Source: Klebsiella oxytoca (GTDB lineage: Bacteria > Pseudomonadota > Gammaproteobacteria > Enterobacterales > Enterobacteriaceae). From it: 64,000 bases of DNA. How positions within the stretch are numbered: position 1 is the stretch's first letter; each line of letters opens with the position of its first letter. The stretch lies in assembly GCF_009707385.1 (NCBI RefSeq), contig NZ_CP046115.1:930001-994000 (forward strand). The letters are read 5' to 3'. Shown in pieces: positions 14,630 through 25,674 of this stretch. The position numbers were made by a program, and so were the translations under genes. The notes beneath the pieces are model-generated. The model made no database searches. It was not told the DNA's origin and saw only the letters and a program-made list of their open reading frames with translations.

Positions 14630-15373
14630 TTAACAGCAGGCCAGTTCAAAATCAAAACGCTCCGGCACGATACCATGCTCGCTGTCCAGCGGCATAAAGC
14701 GGATGGCAAAGCGGCTCTTATGGCCTGATATTTGTGGATAGAGCTGACTGGCGAGACTCAGGCGCAGGCGCAGCAGATCGGCATCCTCGCCGTTATCCTG
14801 ATAAAAGCCGTTCAGGCTGGTTTGTTTGCGGAAGGGGGCCGAATTGCGGATGAGATCGAGGATCAGCACCAGCGATTGCGTTAATGGCTCAAGGCTGGCC
14901 AGCCACTTAGCGACCTGTTCATCGCGATATTCCTGTGGCATATGCAGCCAGATGTGCAGCGTCGGGAGATCGAAGCTGCAGCAGCCGCCGGGGATGCTTA
15001 AGCGCTGGCGAACCAGCGCGATTAAACGATCCTCGCGCAGGTACTGACCGATCCGCGGGGCGGACATCAATGTACTGCCTGACTGTTTTAGCCGCTGACG
15101 TAATTCGTTGATTCGATCCTGATCGACCCCAGGGACTTCCGCCCAGGACTGCAGCTTGCGCTGCTGGCGATCCAACTCTTTCATCAGGTCGGTTCGCACT
15201 TCACCGCGCTCTAAAACATCCAGGAGATCGCCAACATTGCGGAAAAAATGCAGCGCATCCGCATGGCTGGTAATCGCAGGATGTACCGACAGCTGCTGTA
15301 GCAAAAACTCAATCCGCAGCCAGGTGCGCATTTTTTCATTTAGCGGATGTTCAAATAGAACAGGGGTATGCAT
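14630..15373 (-). CDS. zapD: Cell division protein ZapD
   Basis: Cytoplasmic dimeric protein that cross-links FtsZ protofilaments by binding the FtsZ C-terminal peptide. It has 247 residues, the normal length, mostly helical at the N-terminus with a beta-rich C-terminal half. Its start overlaps the coaE stop by one base, giving a coaE-zapD-yacG operon. Confidence 0.95.
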   Translation of the reverse strand: MHTPVLFEHPLNEKMRTWLRIEFLLQQLSVHPAITSHADALHFFRNVGDLLDVLERGEVRTDLMKELDRQQRKLQSWAEVPGVDQDRINELRQRLKQSGSTLMSAPRIGQYLREDRLIALVRQRLSIPGGCCSFDLPTLHIWLHMPQEYRDEQVAKWLASLEPLTQSLVLILDLIRNSAPFRKQTSLNGFYQDNGEDADLLRLRLSLASQLYPQISGHKSRFAIRFMPLDSEHGIVPERFDFELACC

Positions 15374-15993
15374 TACGGTTTTTCCTGTGAGGCGGCCTGC
15401 GATGCCAACAGTTGATACTTTGCATGCAGGCGGGCGACATCTGAAGCGATTGCATCAGGTGAACCCATATTTTCAATAACATCATCCGCAACGGCAAGGC
15501 GCTGCTCGCGCGTTGCCTGAGCGGCAAGAATATGTTCCGCATGTTGCCGGCTGACGCGATCGCGAAGCATGGTACGCTCGATCTGCGTCTCTTTCGGCAC
15601 ATCGATAACCAGTACGCGGTCGGCTTTAGCCGACAGATTATTTTCGACCAGTAGTGGGACAACCCAGAGAATATAAGATGAGGTGGCAAGCTGAATCTGA
15701 CGACGGGTTTCCTGCTGAATTTGTGGATGCAGCAGCGCGTTCAGCCAGCTCTTATCCTCCGCATGAGCAAAAATATGCTCACGCAAAGCCCGGCGGTTCA
15801 GGGTGCCGTCTTTATTGAGCATCTGCGGACCGAAACGTTCGGCAATTGCGCCCAGCGCAGGAGTGCCGGGCTCCACCACCTGGCGCGCAATAATATCAGC
15901 ATCAATAACGTTAACCCCGAGCTGTGCAAATGCGTCGGCTACGGTACTTTTACCACTGCCGATGCCGCCTGTTAACGCTACCGTGTATGCCAT
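15373..15993 (-). CDS. coaE: Dephospho-CoA kinase CoaE
   Basis: P-loop kinase performing the last step of coenzyme A synthesis. The ATG at 15993 gives 206 residues, the E. coli length, with Walker [10 protein letters not shown] at residues 9-17. An in-frame TTG three codons upstream (16002) is possible but less likely. The protein ends QEKP, one base into the zapD start. Confidence 0.96.
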   Translation of the reverse strand: MAYTVALTGGIGSGKSTVADAFAQLGVNVIDADIIARQVVEPGTPALGAIAERFGPQMLNKDGTLNRRALREHIFAHAEDKSWLNALLHPQIQQETRRQIQLATSSYILWVVPLLVENNLSAKADRVLVIDVPKETQIERTMLRDRVSRQHAEHILAAQATREQRLAVADDVIENMGSPDAIASDVARLHAKYQLLASQAASQEKP

Positions 15994-16339
15994 ACACCTC
16001 AATCCTGAAACTGACTACATGCACATTTCAATAAAAGAGCCGTTATTCACGGCACTGCTACTACGCTGAGGCTACTGTTTATCAATGTTCTGTCAGACCG
16101 ATAAACCGCCGCCGCTACGCATTCTGATGCTTTTTAGGCATGTAAATCAAGTGGTTAAAAACCATACGCTGGCGATTGAACATGACAAGGTCATTTTTGA
16201 GTATTCACCAGGTAAATTTATACGATTGTAGCGTAAAAAAAGTGAAAATCGCAGTCTTGCGCGGCCATGATTCGTGCGTATGATAACGTCACTGGAGTTG
16301 TGCTCTCACACTAATGCCATTAACCCCAGGAATTCGCAC
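15994..16339. other. Divergent coaE-guaC intergenic region
   Basis: 346 bases without a convincing gene. The left part must carry the coaE promoter and the right part the guaC promoter. The middle is A/T-rich. I saw no PurR-like operator. Confidence 0.6.
16257..16284 (+). promoter_or_regulatory. Probable guaC promoter
   Basis: TTGCGC (16257-16262), a 16-base spacer and TATGAT (16279-16284), 55 bases upstream of the guaC ATG. Identified by eye from sigma-70 hexamers. Confidence 0.55.
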
Positions 16340-17383
16340 ATGCGTATTGAAGAAGATTTGAAGCTTGGTTTTAAAGACGTTCTTATCCGCCCGAAACGCT
16401 CTACCCTCAAAAGCCGTTCTGATGTACAGCTGGAACGTGAATTCACTTTCAAACATTCAGGCCAGACCTGGTCCGGTGTACCGATTATTGCAGCTAACAT
16501 GGATACCGTCGGCACGTTTGCCATGGCTAAAGTGCTGGCTTCTTTTGGCGTTCTGACCGCGGTACATAAACACTACAGCGTTGAGCAGTGGCAGGCGTTT
16601 GTTCAGAGCGTCTCTGCGGACGTACTGCAGCATGTGATGGTCTCGACTGGCACCTCCGATGCGGATTTTGAAAAAACGAAACAAATTCTGAGCCAGAACC
16701 CGCAGCTAAGCTTTGTGTGCATTGATGTGGCGAATGGTTATTCCGAACATTTTGTGCAGTTCGTGGCGAAAGCTCGCGAAGCCTGGCCGCAGAAAACTAT
16801 TATTGCGGGTAATGTTGTTACCGGTGAAATGTGCGAAGAGCTGGTTCTGTCTGGTGCCGATATTGTGAAGGTTGGTATCGGTCCGGGCTCTGTGTGTACT
16901 ACGCGTGTAAAAACCGGCGTTGGCTATCCGCAGCTTTCGGCGGTTATTGAATGTGCCGATGCGGCGCACGGCCTGGGCGGGCAGATTATCAGCGACGGCG
17001 GTTGCACCATGCCGGGCGATGTGGCTAAAGCATTTGGCGGCGGCGCTGATTTCGTTATGCTTGGCGGTATGCTGGCCGGTCACGAAGAGAGCGGTGGTAC
17101 TGTAGTTGAAGAGAATGGCGAAAAATTCATGCTGTTCTACGGTATGAGCTCCGAGTCGGCGATGACCCGTCACGTTGGTGGTGTAGCCCAGTATCGTGCG
17201 GCTGAAGGTAAAACCGTTAAGCTGCCTTTGCGCGGTCCGGTTGAAAATACCGCACGCGATATCCTTGGCGGCCTGCGTTCTGCATGTACCTACGTTGGCG
17301 CTTCACGCCTGAAAGAATTAACTAAACGTACGACTTTTATTCGCGTGCAGGAACAAGAGAACCGCGTGTTCAACAGCCTGTAA
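16340..17383 (+). CDS. guaC: GMP reductase GuaC
   Basis: NADPH-dependent enzyme converting GMP to IMP in purine salvage. The ATG at 16340 ([11 protein letters not shown]) gives 347 residues as in E. coli; an open frame extends upstream, but the family start is clear. The catalytic cysteine is C186 in GPGSVCTTR, and the IMPDH-fold glycine-rich phosphate loops ([18 protein letters not shown]) are present. Confidence 0.97.
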   Translation: MRIEEDLKLGFKDVLIRPKRSTLKSRSDVQLEREFTFKHSGQTWSGVPIIAANMDTVGTFAMAKVLASFGVLTAVHKHYSVEQWQAFVQSVSADVLQHVMVSTGTSDADFEKTKQILSQNPQLSFVCIDVANGYSEHFVQFVAKAREAWPQKTIIAGNVVTGEMCEELVLSGADIVKVGIGPGSVCTTRVKTGVGYPQLSAVIECADAAHGLGGQIISDGGCTMPGDVAKAFGGGADFVMLGGMLAGHEESGGTVVEENGEKFMLFYGMSSESAMTRHVGGVAQYRAAEGKTVKLPLRGPVENTARDILGGLRSACTYVGASRLKELTKRTTFIRVQEQENRVFNSL

Positions 17384-17391
17384 TGCAGCCC

Positions 17392-17415
17392 GCTGGCGCG
17401 TTTGCGCCAGCTTTA
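17392..17415. terminator. Terminator between convergent guaC and hofC
   Basis: Eight-base stem GCTGGCGC (17392-17399) with GCGCCAGC (17404-17411) and loop GTTT, then TTTAT. It overlaps the last bases of hofC and so probably serves guaC. Confidence 0.8.
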
Positions 17416-18618
17416 TCCTCCCATCCCGCTTATGGCGTCGCCCAGATGAAAAATGGGTAAATACATCGCCACCACCAGCACGCCGACAATGGTTCCAGTT
17501 ATAGCTAACATCATCGGCTCCAGTAAGGTCGCCAGATTATCTGCCTGCTGATGCGTCTGCTCACTATGGTGACGAGCCAGATTTTCCAGCATGGTATCCA
17601 GCGAACCCGAGGCTTCACCGGTACGAATCAGCTGCAGGCAGAGCGGGGTAAATCCGCCGCTATGAGTCAGCGCTTGCCAGATAGGCTCCCCCTGGGTAAT
17701 TCGCAGGCAAACCTGCTGCAGCCTTTGACGCCACAGCGGACAGCTCACGGTTTCCTCCACGCTTTGCAGTCCTTGCAGGAAACTTATGCCGGCGCTTTGC
17801 GTTAAGGCAAGGACGGTAAAAATCTGGCTAAGCCGCTGGCCGCACAGCAGCTTGCCAAACACCGGCAGGACGTGGAGCAGCTTTTGTCGTTGCAGCAGCC
17901 AGCTCGGCCTCTGGCAAATTAGCCGATTGATTATTACCGGTAAAACAGCCAGAACTGCAAGCCATGGCCAATAGCGAGTGAACCCTATCCCCGTGCCCAT
18001 AACCGCACGAGTCAGCCAGGGCAACGGGGTGTTGAACGTTTGATAAATTGCGGCGAACTCCGGTAAGACGAAGCACAGCATCCCCATAACCACCAGCAGC
18101 GCCAGAGAGAGGATAATCACCGGATAGCGCAGCGCTTTTTTCACTTTCTCAGTAAGGCGCTGCTGTTCTCGCTGCTGGTGGGCCAGCTGAGCGCAGCAAA
18201 ATTCCAGCTTACCGGTAAGTTCACCGGTGCGGATCATTGCCAGATACAGTGGAGGGAATACTTCCGGCCACTTTTGCAGGGCATCTGAAAGAGAAATACC
18301 TTGTGCCAGATCCTTTGCCAGCGCTTGCAGCAACGCCTGCCATTGTGGACTGGTTTGCTGCTGTGCCAGCAGTTCCAGTCCTTCAGCCAGAGGGAGGCCC
18401 GCCTGCAGAAGGGCGGCGAGCTGGCGGATGATTTCACCGCTGTGGCGCGGATGCCACAGGGTATTTTGTACGCTAAGGCGGCGTAGCGTAAGCGGGATGA
18501 TTCGTTCCCGCTGCAGCATCTGTAATGCCCCAGCGCGGTTATCCTGCCACAGCATTCCCTGGCAGGGGAGACCCTGAATATCAATACCTTGCCAGCGCCA
18601 GAGCCGCTTAGTCGCCAT
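17413..18618 (-). CDS. hofC: Type IV pilus platform protein HofC
   Basis: PilC/GspF-family inner-membrane platform protein that works with the HofB ATPase in pilin assembly. It has 401 residues, with two repeated GspF domains and about three membrane segments, including one near residue 170. The start overlaps the end of hofB by 11 bases. In E. coli K-12 the hofBC-ppdD genes are poorly expressed in the laboratory; the reading frame here is intact. Confidence 0.93.
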   Translation of the reverse strand: MATKRLWRWQGIDIQGLPCQGMLWQDNRAGALQMLQRERIIPLTLRRLSVQNTLWHPRHSGEIIRQLAALLQAGLPLAEGLELLAQQQTSPQWQALLQALAKDLAQGISLSDALQKWPEVFPPLYLAMIRTGELTGKLEFCCAQLAHQQREQQRLTEKVKKALRYPVIILSLALLVVMGMLCFVLPEFAAIYQTFNTPLPWLTRAVMGTGIGFTRYWPWLAVLAVLPVIINRLICQRPSWLLQRQKLLHVLPVFGKLLCGQRLSQIFTVLALTQSAGISFLQGLQSVEETVSCPLWRQRLQQVCLRITQGEPIWQALTHSGGFTPLCLQLIRTGEASGSLDTMLENLARHHSEQTHQQADNLATLLEPMMLAITGTIVGVLVVAMYLPIFHLGDAISGMGG

Positions 18619-19993
18619 GCGGGATCCCCAAAACGCGAACCACTTCTTCCAGGCTGGTCATTCCCCGCTCCACGGCCAGGCAGCCGCTTTCAAACAGGGT
18701 CATCATGCCGGACTCTCGCGCTAACGATTCGACTTCTGCGGCGCTGAGACCCTGGGTGATAGCCTGACGTAGCGCGGTATTAACTGGCAGCAGTTCAAAT
18801 AGGGCTAAACGACCGTAATAGCCGTGATAGCAGCGCTGACAGCCAGGGGCCTGCCAGCGAGGAAGCGCTCGCGGCCACAGGCTGTGTGGAACATCCGTCG
18901 AGCTACCGGTTTCCCGGCGGCAGTGCGGGCACAGTTTACGTACCAGACGCTGGGCAACGACCAGCGAAAGCGCAGAGGAGATCATCCAGCGTGCGACGCC
19001 CATCTGCTGCAGGCGAACCAGGGTTTCACTGGTCGAATTGGTATGCAGCGTTGAAAGTACCAGATGTCCGGTTTGCGCTGCTTTGATCGCAATTTCCGCG
19101 GTTTCTGCGTCGCGAATCTCTCCAACCATTACGATATCAGGATCCTGACGTAGCAGGGCGCGCAGTACGCTGTGGAAGGTTAAGCCAGCCCGAGGGTTAA
19201 TCTGCGTTTGATTCATCCCCACAATAGGGATCTCCAGCGGATCTTCTACGCTGCAAATATTGACCTCGTCGCGATTTCGCGCCTGCAGCGCGCTATATAA
19301 AGTGACGGTTTTTCCGCTTCCCGTTGGACCGGTAACCAGCAGCAGGCCCTGAGGTTGATTGAGCGCCGAGCGGAAAACGGCAAGCTGCTGAGATGACAGG
19401 CCCAGAGCTTCCAGGTCTAACGCCTGTTCGACCTGGTGCAATAAACGCAGAACAATTTTTTCTCCGCCACGGCAGGGAAGCGTGGCGATGCGAAAAGAGA
19501 TCGGGCGCCCTGAGAGCGTGAGGGTAAACTGACCGTCCTGCGGGATCCGGTGTTCGGCAATATCCAGATTACCGAGTACTTTTAGCCGGGCGGTAATTGG
19601 CGCCGCGAGTTCCAGGGCAAGCGGCGCAAGAGAATGAAGTACGCCATCTACCCGCAGGCGAATTCTGAAATGATTATCACCGGGCTCAAGATGAATATCC
19701 GATGCGCGCTGGCGCAGGGCCTGTTCCAGTAGATGATTAACCTGTTCAACGATGCTGGCCGAAGCTTCACCCGGGGGAGGAAGCATTGATACGCCCGGCG
19801 TCTGTAGCCGCTTGTCCATCTGGTCCTGGCTCCAGCATTCGATATCAATTCTTTTCTGAGTGGCGAAACGTAGCGCCTCCATGAGTTCTGGTGCTGGTGA
19901 ATCAACTACGGCAATCGCGATGGTATGTTCATCGCTGCTGAGCAGTAATGCCTGATGGCGCTGGCAAAGGGGGAGCAATTGTTCAGTGTTCAT
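18608..19993 (-). CDS. hofB: Type IV pilus assembly ATPase HofB
   Basis: PilB/GspE-family secretion ATPase powering pilin polymerisation. The ATG at 19993 gives 461 residues, the E. coli length. Walker A GPTGSGKT is at 222-229 and Walker B DPDIVMVGEIRD near 284-295. The tetracysteine zinc motif (CPHC and CQRC) follows. It lies ten bases after ppdD and overlaps hofC. Confidence 0.94.
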   Translation of the reverse strand: MNTEQLLPLCQRHQALLLSSDEHTIAIAVVDSPAPELMEALRFATQKRIDIECWSQDQMDKRLQTPGVSMLPPPGEASASIVEQVNHLLEQALRQRASDIHLEPGDNHFRIRLRVDGVLHSLAPLALELAAPITARLKVLGNLDIAEHRIPQDGQFTLTLSGRPISFRIATLPCRGGEKIVLRLLHQVEQALDLEALGLSSQQLAVFRSALNQPQGLLLVTGPTGSGKTVTLYSALQARNRDEVNICSVEDPLEIPIVGMNQTQINPRAGLTFHSVLRALLRQDPDIVMVGEIRDAETAEIAIKAAQTGHLVLSTLHTNSTSETLVRLQQMGVARWMISSALSLVVAQRLVRKLCPHCRRETGSSTDVPHSLWPRALPRWQAPGCQRCYHGYYGRLALFELLPVNTALRQAITQGLSAAEVESLARESGMMTLFESGCLAVERGMTSLEEVVRVLGIPHGD

Positions 19994-20003
19994 TGCATCA
20001 CCC

Positions 20004-20435
20004 TCAATTAAATCGGAACACATCTTCACAGGCCTGCTTAAGTGCGCTATCACCGGTAATGCTGCAGACGCGCTGCCAGCCAGTGATGCCGTTAGCGTTA
20101 TCCCAGGTCGGCGTCATGGTGACGCTTAAACCATTGAGGCTTTCCTGCCCGGTGAGCGTGACAACGCCAGCGGTTACGGTCATTGCTGAAACATAGCGGG
20201 AGGTGGCGGGGGATGGGATCCCGTTGCTGCCGCCATCGCAGGTTGGCAGGCCGCCGTGCTCGAGCGCGCAAAGTTCAATAGCGGTACGGAAGGGGACGAA
20301 GGTTTGCAGCATGTCGGTAAGCGCCGCTTTTCGCAGGTAGTTTTGATAAGCCGGAATGCCGATTGCGCTGAGTATGGCAATGATTCCGATGACTACCATC
20401 AGTTCGATTAAAGTAAAACCACGTTGTTTGTCCAT
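20004..20435 (-). CDS. ppdD: Type IV major pilin PpdD
   Basis: Prepilin with a class III signal peptide: the short leader MDKQRG is cut before F7, with the conserved E at mature position 5 and a hydrophobic helix. It has 143 residues. Cysteines C56, C66, C124 and C136 correspond to the two disulfides known for enterobacterial PpdD. It is the first gene of ppdD-hofB-hofC; other pilus genes lie outside this window. Confidence 0.94.
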   Translation of the reverse strand: MDKQRGFTLIELMVVIGIIAILSAIGIPAYQNYLRKAALTDMLQTFVPFRTAIELCALEHGGLPTCDGGSNGIPSPATSRYVSAMTVTAGVVTLTGQESLNGLSVTMTPTWDNANGITGWQRVCSITGDSALKQACEDVFRFN

Positions 20436-20582
20436 AAGTTGCTCCTTGTTGTCTTCGGGAGCACTTTGCCGGGGTTTATTCAGCGATACGAGCAGCAGAT
20501 CGCGCCTAAGGAAGCAGGCTTCCAGGCTTTTTTTGCGGGTTGCAGCGAGAAATTATTGGCGTGCGAGTCGGCTCGCAAAAGC

Positions 20583-20611
20583 TGCCCCGGTATGTACTTC
20601 AGGCCGGGGCA
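20583..20611 (-). terminator. Terminator after nadC
   Basis: TGCCCCGG (20583-20590) pairs with CCGGGGCA (20604-20611). On the minus strand it follows nadC directly and is trailed by GCTTTTGC. The 182-base ppdD-nadC gap also holds a T-rich stretch near 20528 that belongs to the ppdD upstream region. Confidence 0.7.
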
Positions 20612-20617
20612 AGGGGA

Positions 20618-21535
<918 letters not shown>

Positions 21536-21696
21536 TCAGAAGTGGGAAACATGCTAACCTGAACAACGTTTCTGTACCACATTCACTTCATCCCACAGGC
21601 GGCTAAGGATTAGTTCTGGATACGCTTTTCCTGTAGGTATGATGAGGGCTGCTGGCATTCTTTAGCCACGCAGGCGTTAGCAAAAGGAGACTCAAC

Positions 21697-22248
21697 ATGC
21701 AGTTGAACGGGGGATGGCTGGAAGAGGCGCGTCGGGTTCCTTCGCCGCACCAGGACAGCCGCCCGGATAATGAAACCCCCTCTTTGCTGGTGGTGCATAA
21801 TATCAGCCTGCCGCCCGGCGAATTTGGCGGGCCGTGGATTGATGCCCTGTTCAGCGGTACGCTCGATCCTGATGCCCATCCTTTCTTTGCCGGGATTGCT
21901 CATCTTCGCGTTTCGGCACATTGTCTGATTCGCCGCGATGGTGAAGTGGTGCAGTATGTGCCATTTGATAAACGAGCGTGGCACGCTGGCGTTTCAAACT
22001 ATCACGGGCGTGAGTGCTGTAATGATTTTTCGATAGGCATTGAGCTGGAAGGGACCGACGAACTGGCCTATACCGACGCGCAGTATCAGCAGCTGGTCGC
22101 GGTTACCCGTGAGCTTATCTCGTTTTATCCGGCGATTGCCGACAGTATCACCGGTCACAGCGATATTGCGCCAGTGCGTAAAACGGATCCCGGCCCGGCT
22201 TTTGACTGGGACAAATTTCGCAGTTTGTTGACCTCGTCGTCAGAATAA
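21697..22248 (+). CDS. ampD: 1,6-anhydro-N-acetylmuramyl-L-alanine amidase AmpD
   Basis: Cytoplasmic zinc amidase that strips the peptide from anhydro-muropeptides during cell-wall recycling. Its loss activates AmpR and derepresses ampC in species that have that system. It has 183 residues. Zinc ligands H34, H154 and D164 and catalytic E116 are all in place, so the gene looks functional. The ATG follows AAAAGGAGACTCAAC. Confidence 0.97.
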   Translation: MQLNGGWLEEARRVPSPHQDSRPDNETPSLLVVHNISLPPGEFGGPWIDALFSGTLDPDAHPFFAGIAHLRVSAHCLIRRDGEVVQYVPFDKRAWHAGVSNYHGRECCNDFSIGIELEGTDELAYTDAQYQQLVAVTRELISFYPAIADSITGHSDIAPVRKTDPGPAFDWDKFRSLLTSSSE

Positions 22249-22257
22249 GGAGATGCC

Positions 22258-23112
22258 ATGACGTTGTTTACTACGTTGTTAGTTCTTATTGCCGAGCGTT
22301 TGTTTAAGCTGGGCGAGCACTGGCAGCTCGATCACCGGCTGGAGGTGCTGTTCCGGCGGGTAAAGCATTACTCTTTTTTGACCACCATATTGATGTCGGC
22401 CGCGGCGGCGGCGGTGGTTTTTATTTTTCAGCGACTGCTGCAAGGGCTGCTGTTTAACGTTCCTCTGCTGGTTTTCTGGATCCTGCTTGGCCTGCTGTGC
22501 ATCGGCGCAGGTAAAGTCCGTTTACACTATCATGCCTACCTTAAGGCAGCGGCGCGTGATGACAGCCGTGCCAGCGATGCGATGGCCAGTGAGCTCACCC
22601 TGATCCACGGCGTGCCGCCCGGCTGCGACCAGCGTGAATATCTGAGCGAGCTGCAAAACGCGCTGTTATGGATTAACTACCGCTACTATCTTGCTCCGCT
22701 GTTCTGGTTCGTTGTCGGCGGTCCGTGGGGGCCGTTAACTCTGATTGCCTACTGTACTTTGCGGGCATGGCAAACGTGGCTGGCGCGTTATCAGACGCCG
22801 CGCCACCGTTTACAGTCGGGTATTGACGGTATTTTGCACGTGGTCGACTGGGTTCCGGTTCGCCTGGTTGGCGTGGTCTACGCGCTGGTTGGGCATGGAG
22901 AAAAAGCGTTACCGGCCTGGTTTGCGTCGCTGGGTGACCGCCACTCTTCACAGTATCAGGTGCTGACGCGGCTGGCGCAGTATTCGCTGGCGCGTGAGCC
23001 GCACGTCGATAAAGTCGCTACGCCGAAGGCGGCGGTCTCAATGGCGAAGAAGACTTCGCTGGTGGTGGTCGTGATTATGGCGTTGCTGACGATTTACGGG
23101 ACGCTGATTTAA
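22258..23112 (+). CDS. ampE: AmpE inner-membrane protein
   Basis: CobD/CbiB-like membrane protein encoded with ampD; proposed as a beta-lactamase signalling sensor, but its role is unsettled. It has 284 residues with about four hydrophobic segments, the last at the extreme C-terminus. It starts nine bases after ampD with AAGGAGATGCC as ribosome-binding site. Confidence 0.95.
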   Translation: MTLFTTLLVLIAERLFKLGEHWQLDHRLEVLFRRVKHYSFLTTILMSAAAAAVVFIFQRLLQGLLFNVPLLVFWILLGLLCIGAGKVRLHYHAYLKAAARDDSRASDAMASELTLIHGVPPGCDQREYLSELQNALLWINYRYYLAPLFWFVVGGPWGPLTLIAYCTLRAWQTWLARYQTPRHRLQSGIDGILHVVDWVPVRLVGVVYALVGHGEKALPAWFASLGDRHSSQYQVLTRLAQYSLAREPHVDKVATPKAAVSMAKKTSLVVVVIMALLTIYGTLI

Positions 23113-23115
23113 TCG

Positions 23116-23135
23116 CCTGCCCGCAGGCGGGCAGG
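23116..23135. terminator. Hairpin between convergent ampE and the GH43 gene
   Basis: Eight-base stem CCTGCCCG/CGGGCAGG with loop CAGG, three bases after the ampE stop. Neither side has a strong T run. Confidence 0.55.
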
Positions 23136-23143
23136 CCGGGTTC

Positions 23144-24094
23144 TTAATACGTATCTGCTTCCGGGATGCCAAAGTCAGGCATCCCGTTTTCTTGCCAGCG
23201 AATCAGCTTCAGGCGCGTATGGCGATTTGGGTCGTACAGCGGATCGCCTTCGATTTCGGTGTAGTTGCGCGCGTGGTACACGAGAACATCTTCTCCCTCC
23301 GGCGTTTGCGTAAAACTATTATGTCCAGGCCCATATTGGCGATTTTCGTAACTGGTACGGAATACCGGCTGCGGGGCTTTATGCCAGTTTTCCGGGCGGA
23401 GCGGGTCGGCGTTAGCGTCTATCCACAGTAAACCCATACAGTAGTTTTCATCGGTGGCGCTGGCGGAATAGCTGACGAACAGCTTGTTGTCGTGGAAAAG
23501 CACCGCCGGGCCTTCATTCACCAGGAAACCGCGGCACTCCCAGTCGAACTCGGGTTTACTCAACATCACCGGCTTGCCTTTTAGCGTCCACGGGTTTTCC
23601 AGCTCAGCCAGATAGAGGTTGGTATTACCCTTAATATCCGGGTCTTTTTGCGCCCACAGGTACCATTGTTTGCCCTGATGGTGAAAGGTTGTGGCATCAA
23701 GCGCGAAGGTGTCAAACGGCGTTTTAATCTGGCCTTTTTCCTGCCATTCGCCGGTTAACGGGTCGTCGTCCGTGCATTCCAGGGCGAACATGCGGTGCTG
23801 AAACATGCCCAGCGCATCCAGATCGTGCGTGTGGCTGGCGGCAAAATAGATATACCATTTGCCGTTAATTTCATGCAGCTCGGGAGCCCAGATGAGCAGG
23901 CTCATCGGGCCGCGGTCCGGTTTACGCCAGACCACCACCGGCTGCGCATCGCGCAAGCCTTCAAGGGTTGCGGAGCGGCGGATTTCCAGACGGTCATACT
24001 CCGGCACCGAGGCAATAAAGTAGTAGCATTCCTGATGGCGCAGAATATACGGGTCTGCGCGTTGTTCAATAAACGGGTTCGGCCAGTTGTTCAT
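23144..24094 (-). CDS. Family 43 glycoside hydrolase (arabinosidase/xylosidase-like)
   Basis: Predicted cytoplasmic GH43 enzyme acting on arabino- or xylo-oligosaccharides taken up by the adjoining transporter. It has 316 residues, so a single five-bladed beta-propeller without the extra C-terminal domain of longer GH43 xylosidases. The family's three acidic residues can be placed: D14 (RADPY, base), D133 (ALDATTF, pKa modulator) and E194 (VNEGP, acid). No signal peptide is seen. Its start overlaps the transporter stop by one base. Exact substrate is not clear from sequence alone; alpha-L-arabinofuranosidase is the likeliest activity. Confidence 0.85.
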   Translation of the reverse strand: MNNWPNPFIEQRADPYILRHQECYYFIASVPEYDRLEIRRSATLEGLRDAQPVVVWRKPDRGPMSLLIWAPELHEINGKWYIYFAASHTHDLDALGMFQHRMFALECTDDDPLTGEWQEKGQIKTPFDTFALDATTFHHQGKQWYLWAQKDPDIKGNTNLYLAELENPWTLKGKPVMLSKPEFDWECRGFLVNEGPAVLFHDNKLFVSYSASATDENYCMGLLWIDANADPLRPENWHKAPQPVFRTSYENRQYGPGHNSFTQTPEGEDVLVYHARNYTEIEGDPLYDPNRHTRLKLIRWQENGMPDFGIPEADTY

Positions 24095-25500
24095 TATGCT
24101 TTCCTTACATGTTCGCCGGTTTTCAGTTCCTGATAGTCATTGAGCTCGCTGTAGTTAACCCGACGTTTTTCGAGGTCGGACTGAATTTGTCGCATAAATT
24201 CGCGATTTACCTTCAGCATCCGCACCACGCCAGCGGTAATCAGGTAGCCGATGCCGGGGATAACGCTGAACAACAATACGATACCGTTAATCGCGGAAGC
24301 GCTTTGCTGCTTTGCGCCGGCATCGTAACCGTACCAGGAGAGCAGAAAGCCAACCATCGCCCCGGCGATGGCCAGACCAACTTTCAGAAAGAACAGGTTG
24401 CCGGAGAAGCTGATGCCGGTGATGCGTTTGCCGGTTTTCCATTCACCGTAGTCGTCAACATCGGCCATCAACGACCAGTGCAGCGGCGACGGGATCTGGT
24501 GCAGAATGTTCAGCAGGAAGTAGAGCGCCATAATCATCATCGTGGCGTGCGGGTCGAAAAAGTAGAAGGCGCAGGAGAAAATAGCCAGGACGATATTAGT
24601 CCAGAAAAAGACCTGCAGTTTGCACCAGCGGTCGGTCAGGACTTTAGCCAGCATACTGCCGATCATCATCCCGACTACTCCAAGGCTGATAAACAGCGTC
24701 GCAAAGTGGGTACTTTGCTGCATGACCCAGGTAACGTAGTACATGGTGGCGGCCATGCGAATAAAACCAGGGCAGACGTTGCATAGGGTGAGCAGCAGGA
24801 TGCGCACCCACTGGTCGTTTTTCCACACGTCTTTTAGATCTTTTTTCAGCTCGTCGTTGGTCTGGACAGCGGGTTTTACGCGTTCACGAACGGTGGCGAA
24901 GCAAAACAGGAACATGCACATACCGATAATCGCCAGCACGGTCATCGCCATCTGGTAGCCTTTGGCTTTGTCTTCACCGCCGAACCAGTCCGCCATCGGC
25001 AGCAGCGTCAGGGAGAGCAACAGGGTAGCGATGCCAACCAATACGAAGCGATAAGATTGACAGGCCACGCGTTCCTGCGGGTCGTTGGTGATCACGCTAC
25101 CCAATGAGCAGTAGGGAATGTTGATCGCGGTATAGGTCAATGAGAGCAGAAAGTAGGTGACGAAAGCATAGATAACCTTGCTATTGTACGTCCACTCCGG
25201 GGTGGTAAACATCAGGACGCTGAACAGCGCGTAGGGAAAAGCAATCCACAGTAGCCAGGGGCGGAAGCGGCCATATTTACTGCGGGTACGGTCGGCCATC
25301 GCACCCATGATTGGGTCGGTAACGGCATCGATTACGCGTACTGACAGCAGCAAGACGCCAACCAGCGCCGGTGCCAGACCAAAAATATCCGTATAAAAAT
25401 AGTTAACAAACAACATGATGGCGCCAAAGATAATATTACATCCGGCATCCCCCATTCCGTAGCCTATTTTTTCTTTCACTGAAAGCTTATTGCCATTCAT
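24094..25500 (-). CDS. GPH-family glycoside:cation symporter
   Basis: Inner-membrane MFS transporter of the glycoside-pentoside-hexuronide group, related to YicJ, YagG and XynT. The ATG at 25500 gives 468 residues with about twelve hydrophobic segments. The N-terminal GYGMGDAGCNI motif and the cytoplasmic loop MGAMADRTRSKYGRFRPW are diagnostic. It forms a two-gene operon with the GH43 gene, so imported glycosides are probably cleaved inside the cell. As I remember the E. coli order, ampE and aroP are adjacent there, so this pair is accessory. Confidence 0.9.
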   Translation of the reverse strand: MNGNKLSVKEKIGYGMGDAGCNIIFGAIMLFVNYFYTDIFGLAPALVGVLLLSVRVIDAVTDPIMGAMADRTRSKYGRFRPWLLWIAFPYALFSVLMFTTPEWTYNSKVIYAFVTYFLLSLTYTAINIPYCSLGSVITNDPQERVACQSYRFVLVGIATLLLSLTLLPMADWFGGEDKAKGYQMAMTVLAIIGMCMFLFCFATVRERVKPAVQTNDELKKDLKDVWKNDQWVRILLLTLCNVCPGFIRMAATMYYVTWVMQQSTHFATLFISLGVVGMMIGSMLAKVLTDRWCKLQVFFWTNIVLAIFSCAFYFFDPHATMMIMALYFLLNILHQIPSPLHWSLMADVDDYGEWKTGKRITGISFSGNLFFLKVGLAIAGAMVGFLLSWYGYDAGAKQQSASAINGIVLLFSVIPGIGYLITAGVVRMLKVNREFMRQIQSDLEKRRVNYSELNDYQELKTGEHVRKA

Positions 25501-25545
25501 AGCGGCGATCTCCCGTTGCGGTATGGGAAGATTATTGGCCGGGTA

Positions 25546-25589
25546 ATGGATAAATGCGTTGCAGGATAGGGGCAACGATATGGATAAAT
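25546..25589 (-). promoter_or_regulatory. Candidate operator of the glycoside operon
   Basis: A dyad CGTTGC-N9-GCAACG (25557-25577) is flanked by two direct copies of ATGGATAAAT (25546-25555 and 25580-25589). It lies 46-89 bases upstream of the transporter start and is the only ordered structure I see there. The regulator is not in the window. Confidence 0.4.
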
Positions 25590-25628
25590 CGGTTGTCGCG
25601 GGGAAAGTGTGAAGCAGGTAACAATGCG

Positions 25629-25657
25629 CTGTGCCCGCCGGCGGTGGGCGGGCACAG
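25629..25657 (-). terminator. Terminator-like hairpin after aroP
   Basis: Eleven-base stem CTGTGCCCGCC (25629-25639) with GGCGGGCACAG (25647-25657), seven-base loop. No T run follows on the minus strand. Confidence 0.55.
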
Positions 25658-25674
25658 ATTCAGGAGATGTATGA

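Noticed and set aside
15994..16339. A small gene in the coaE-guaC spacer
   Set aside because: Short open frames exist but lack ribosome-binding sites and family resemblance.
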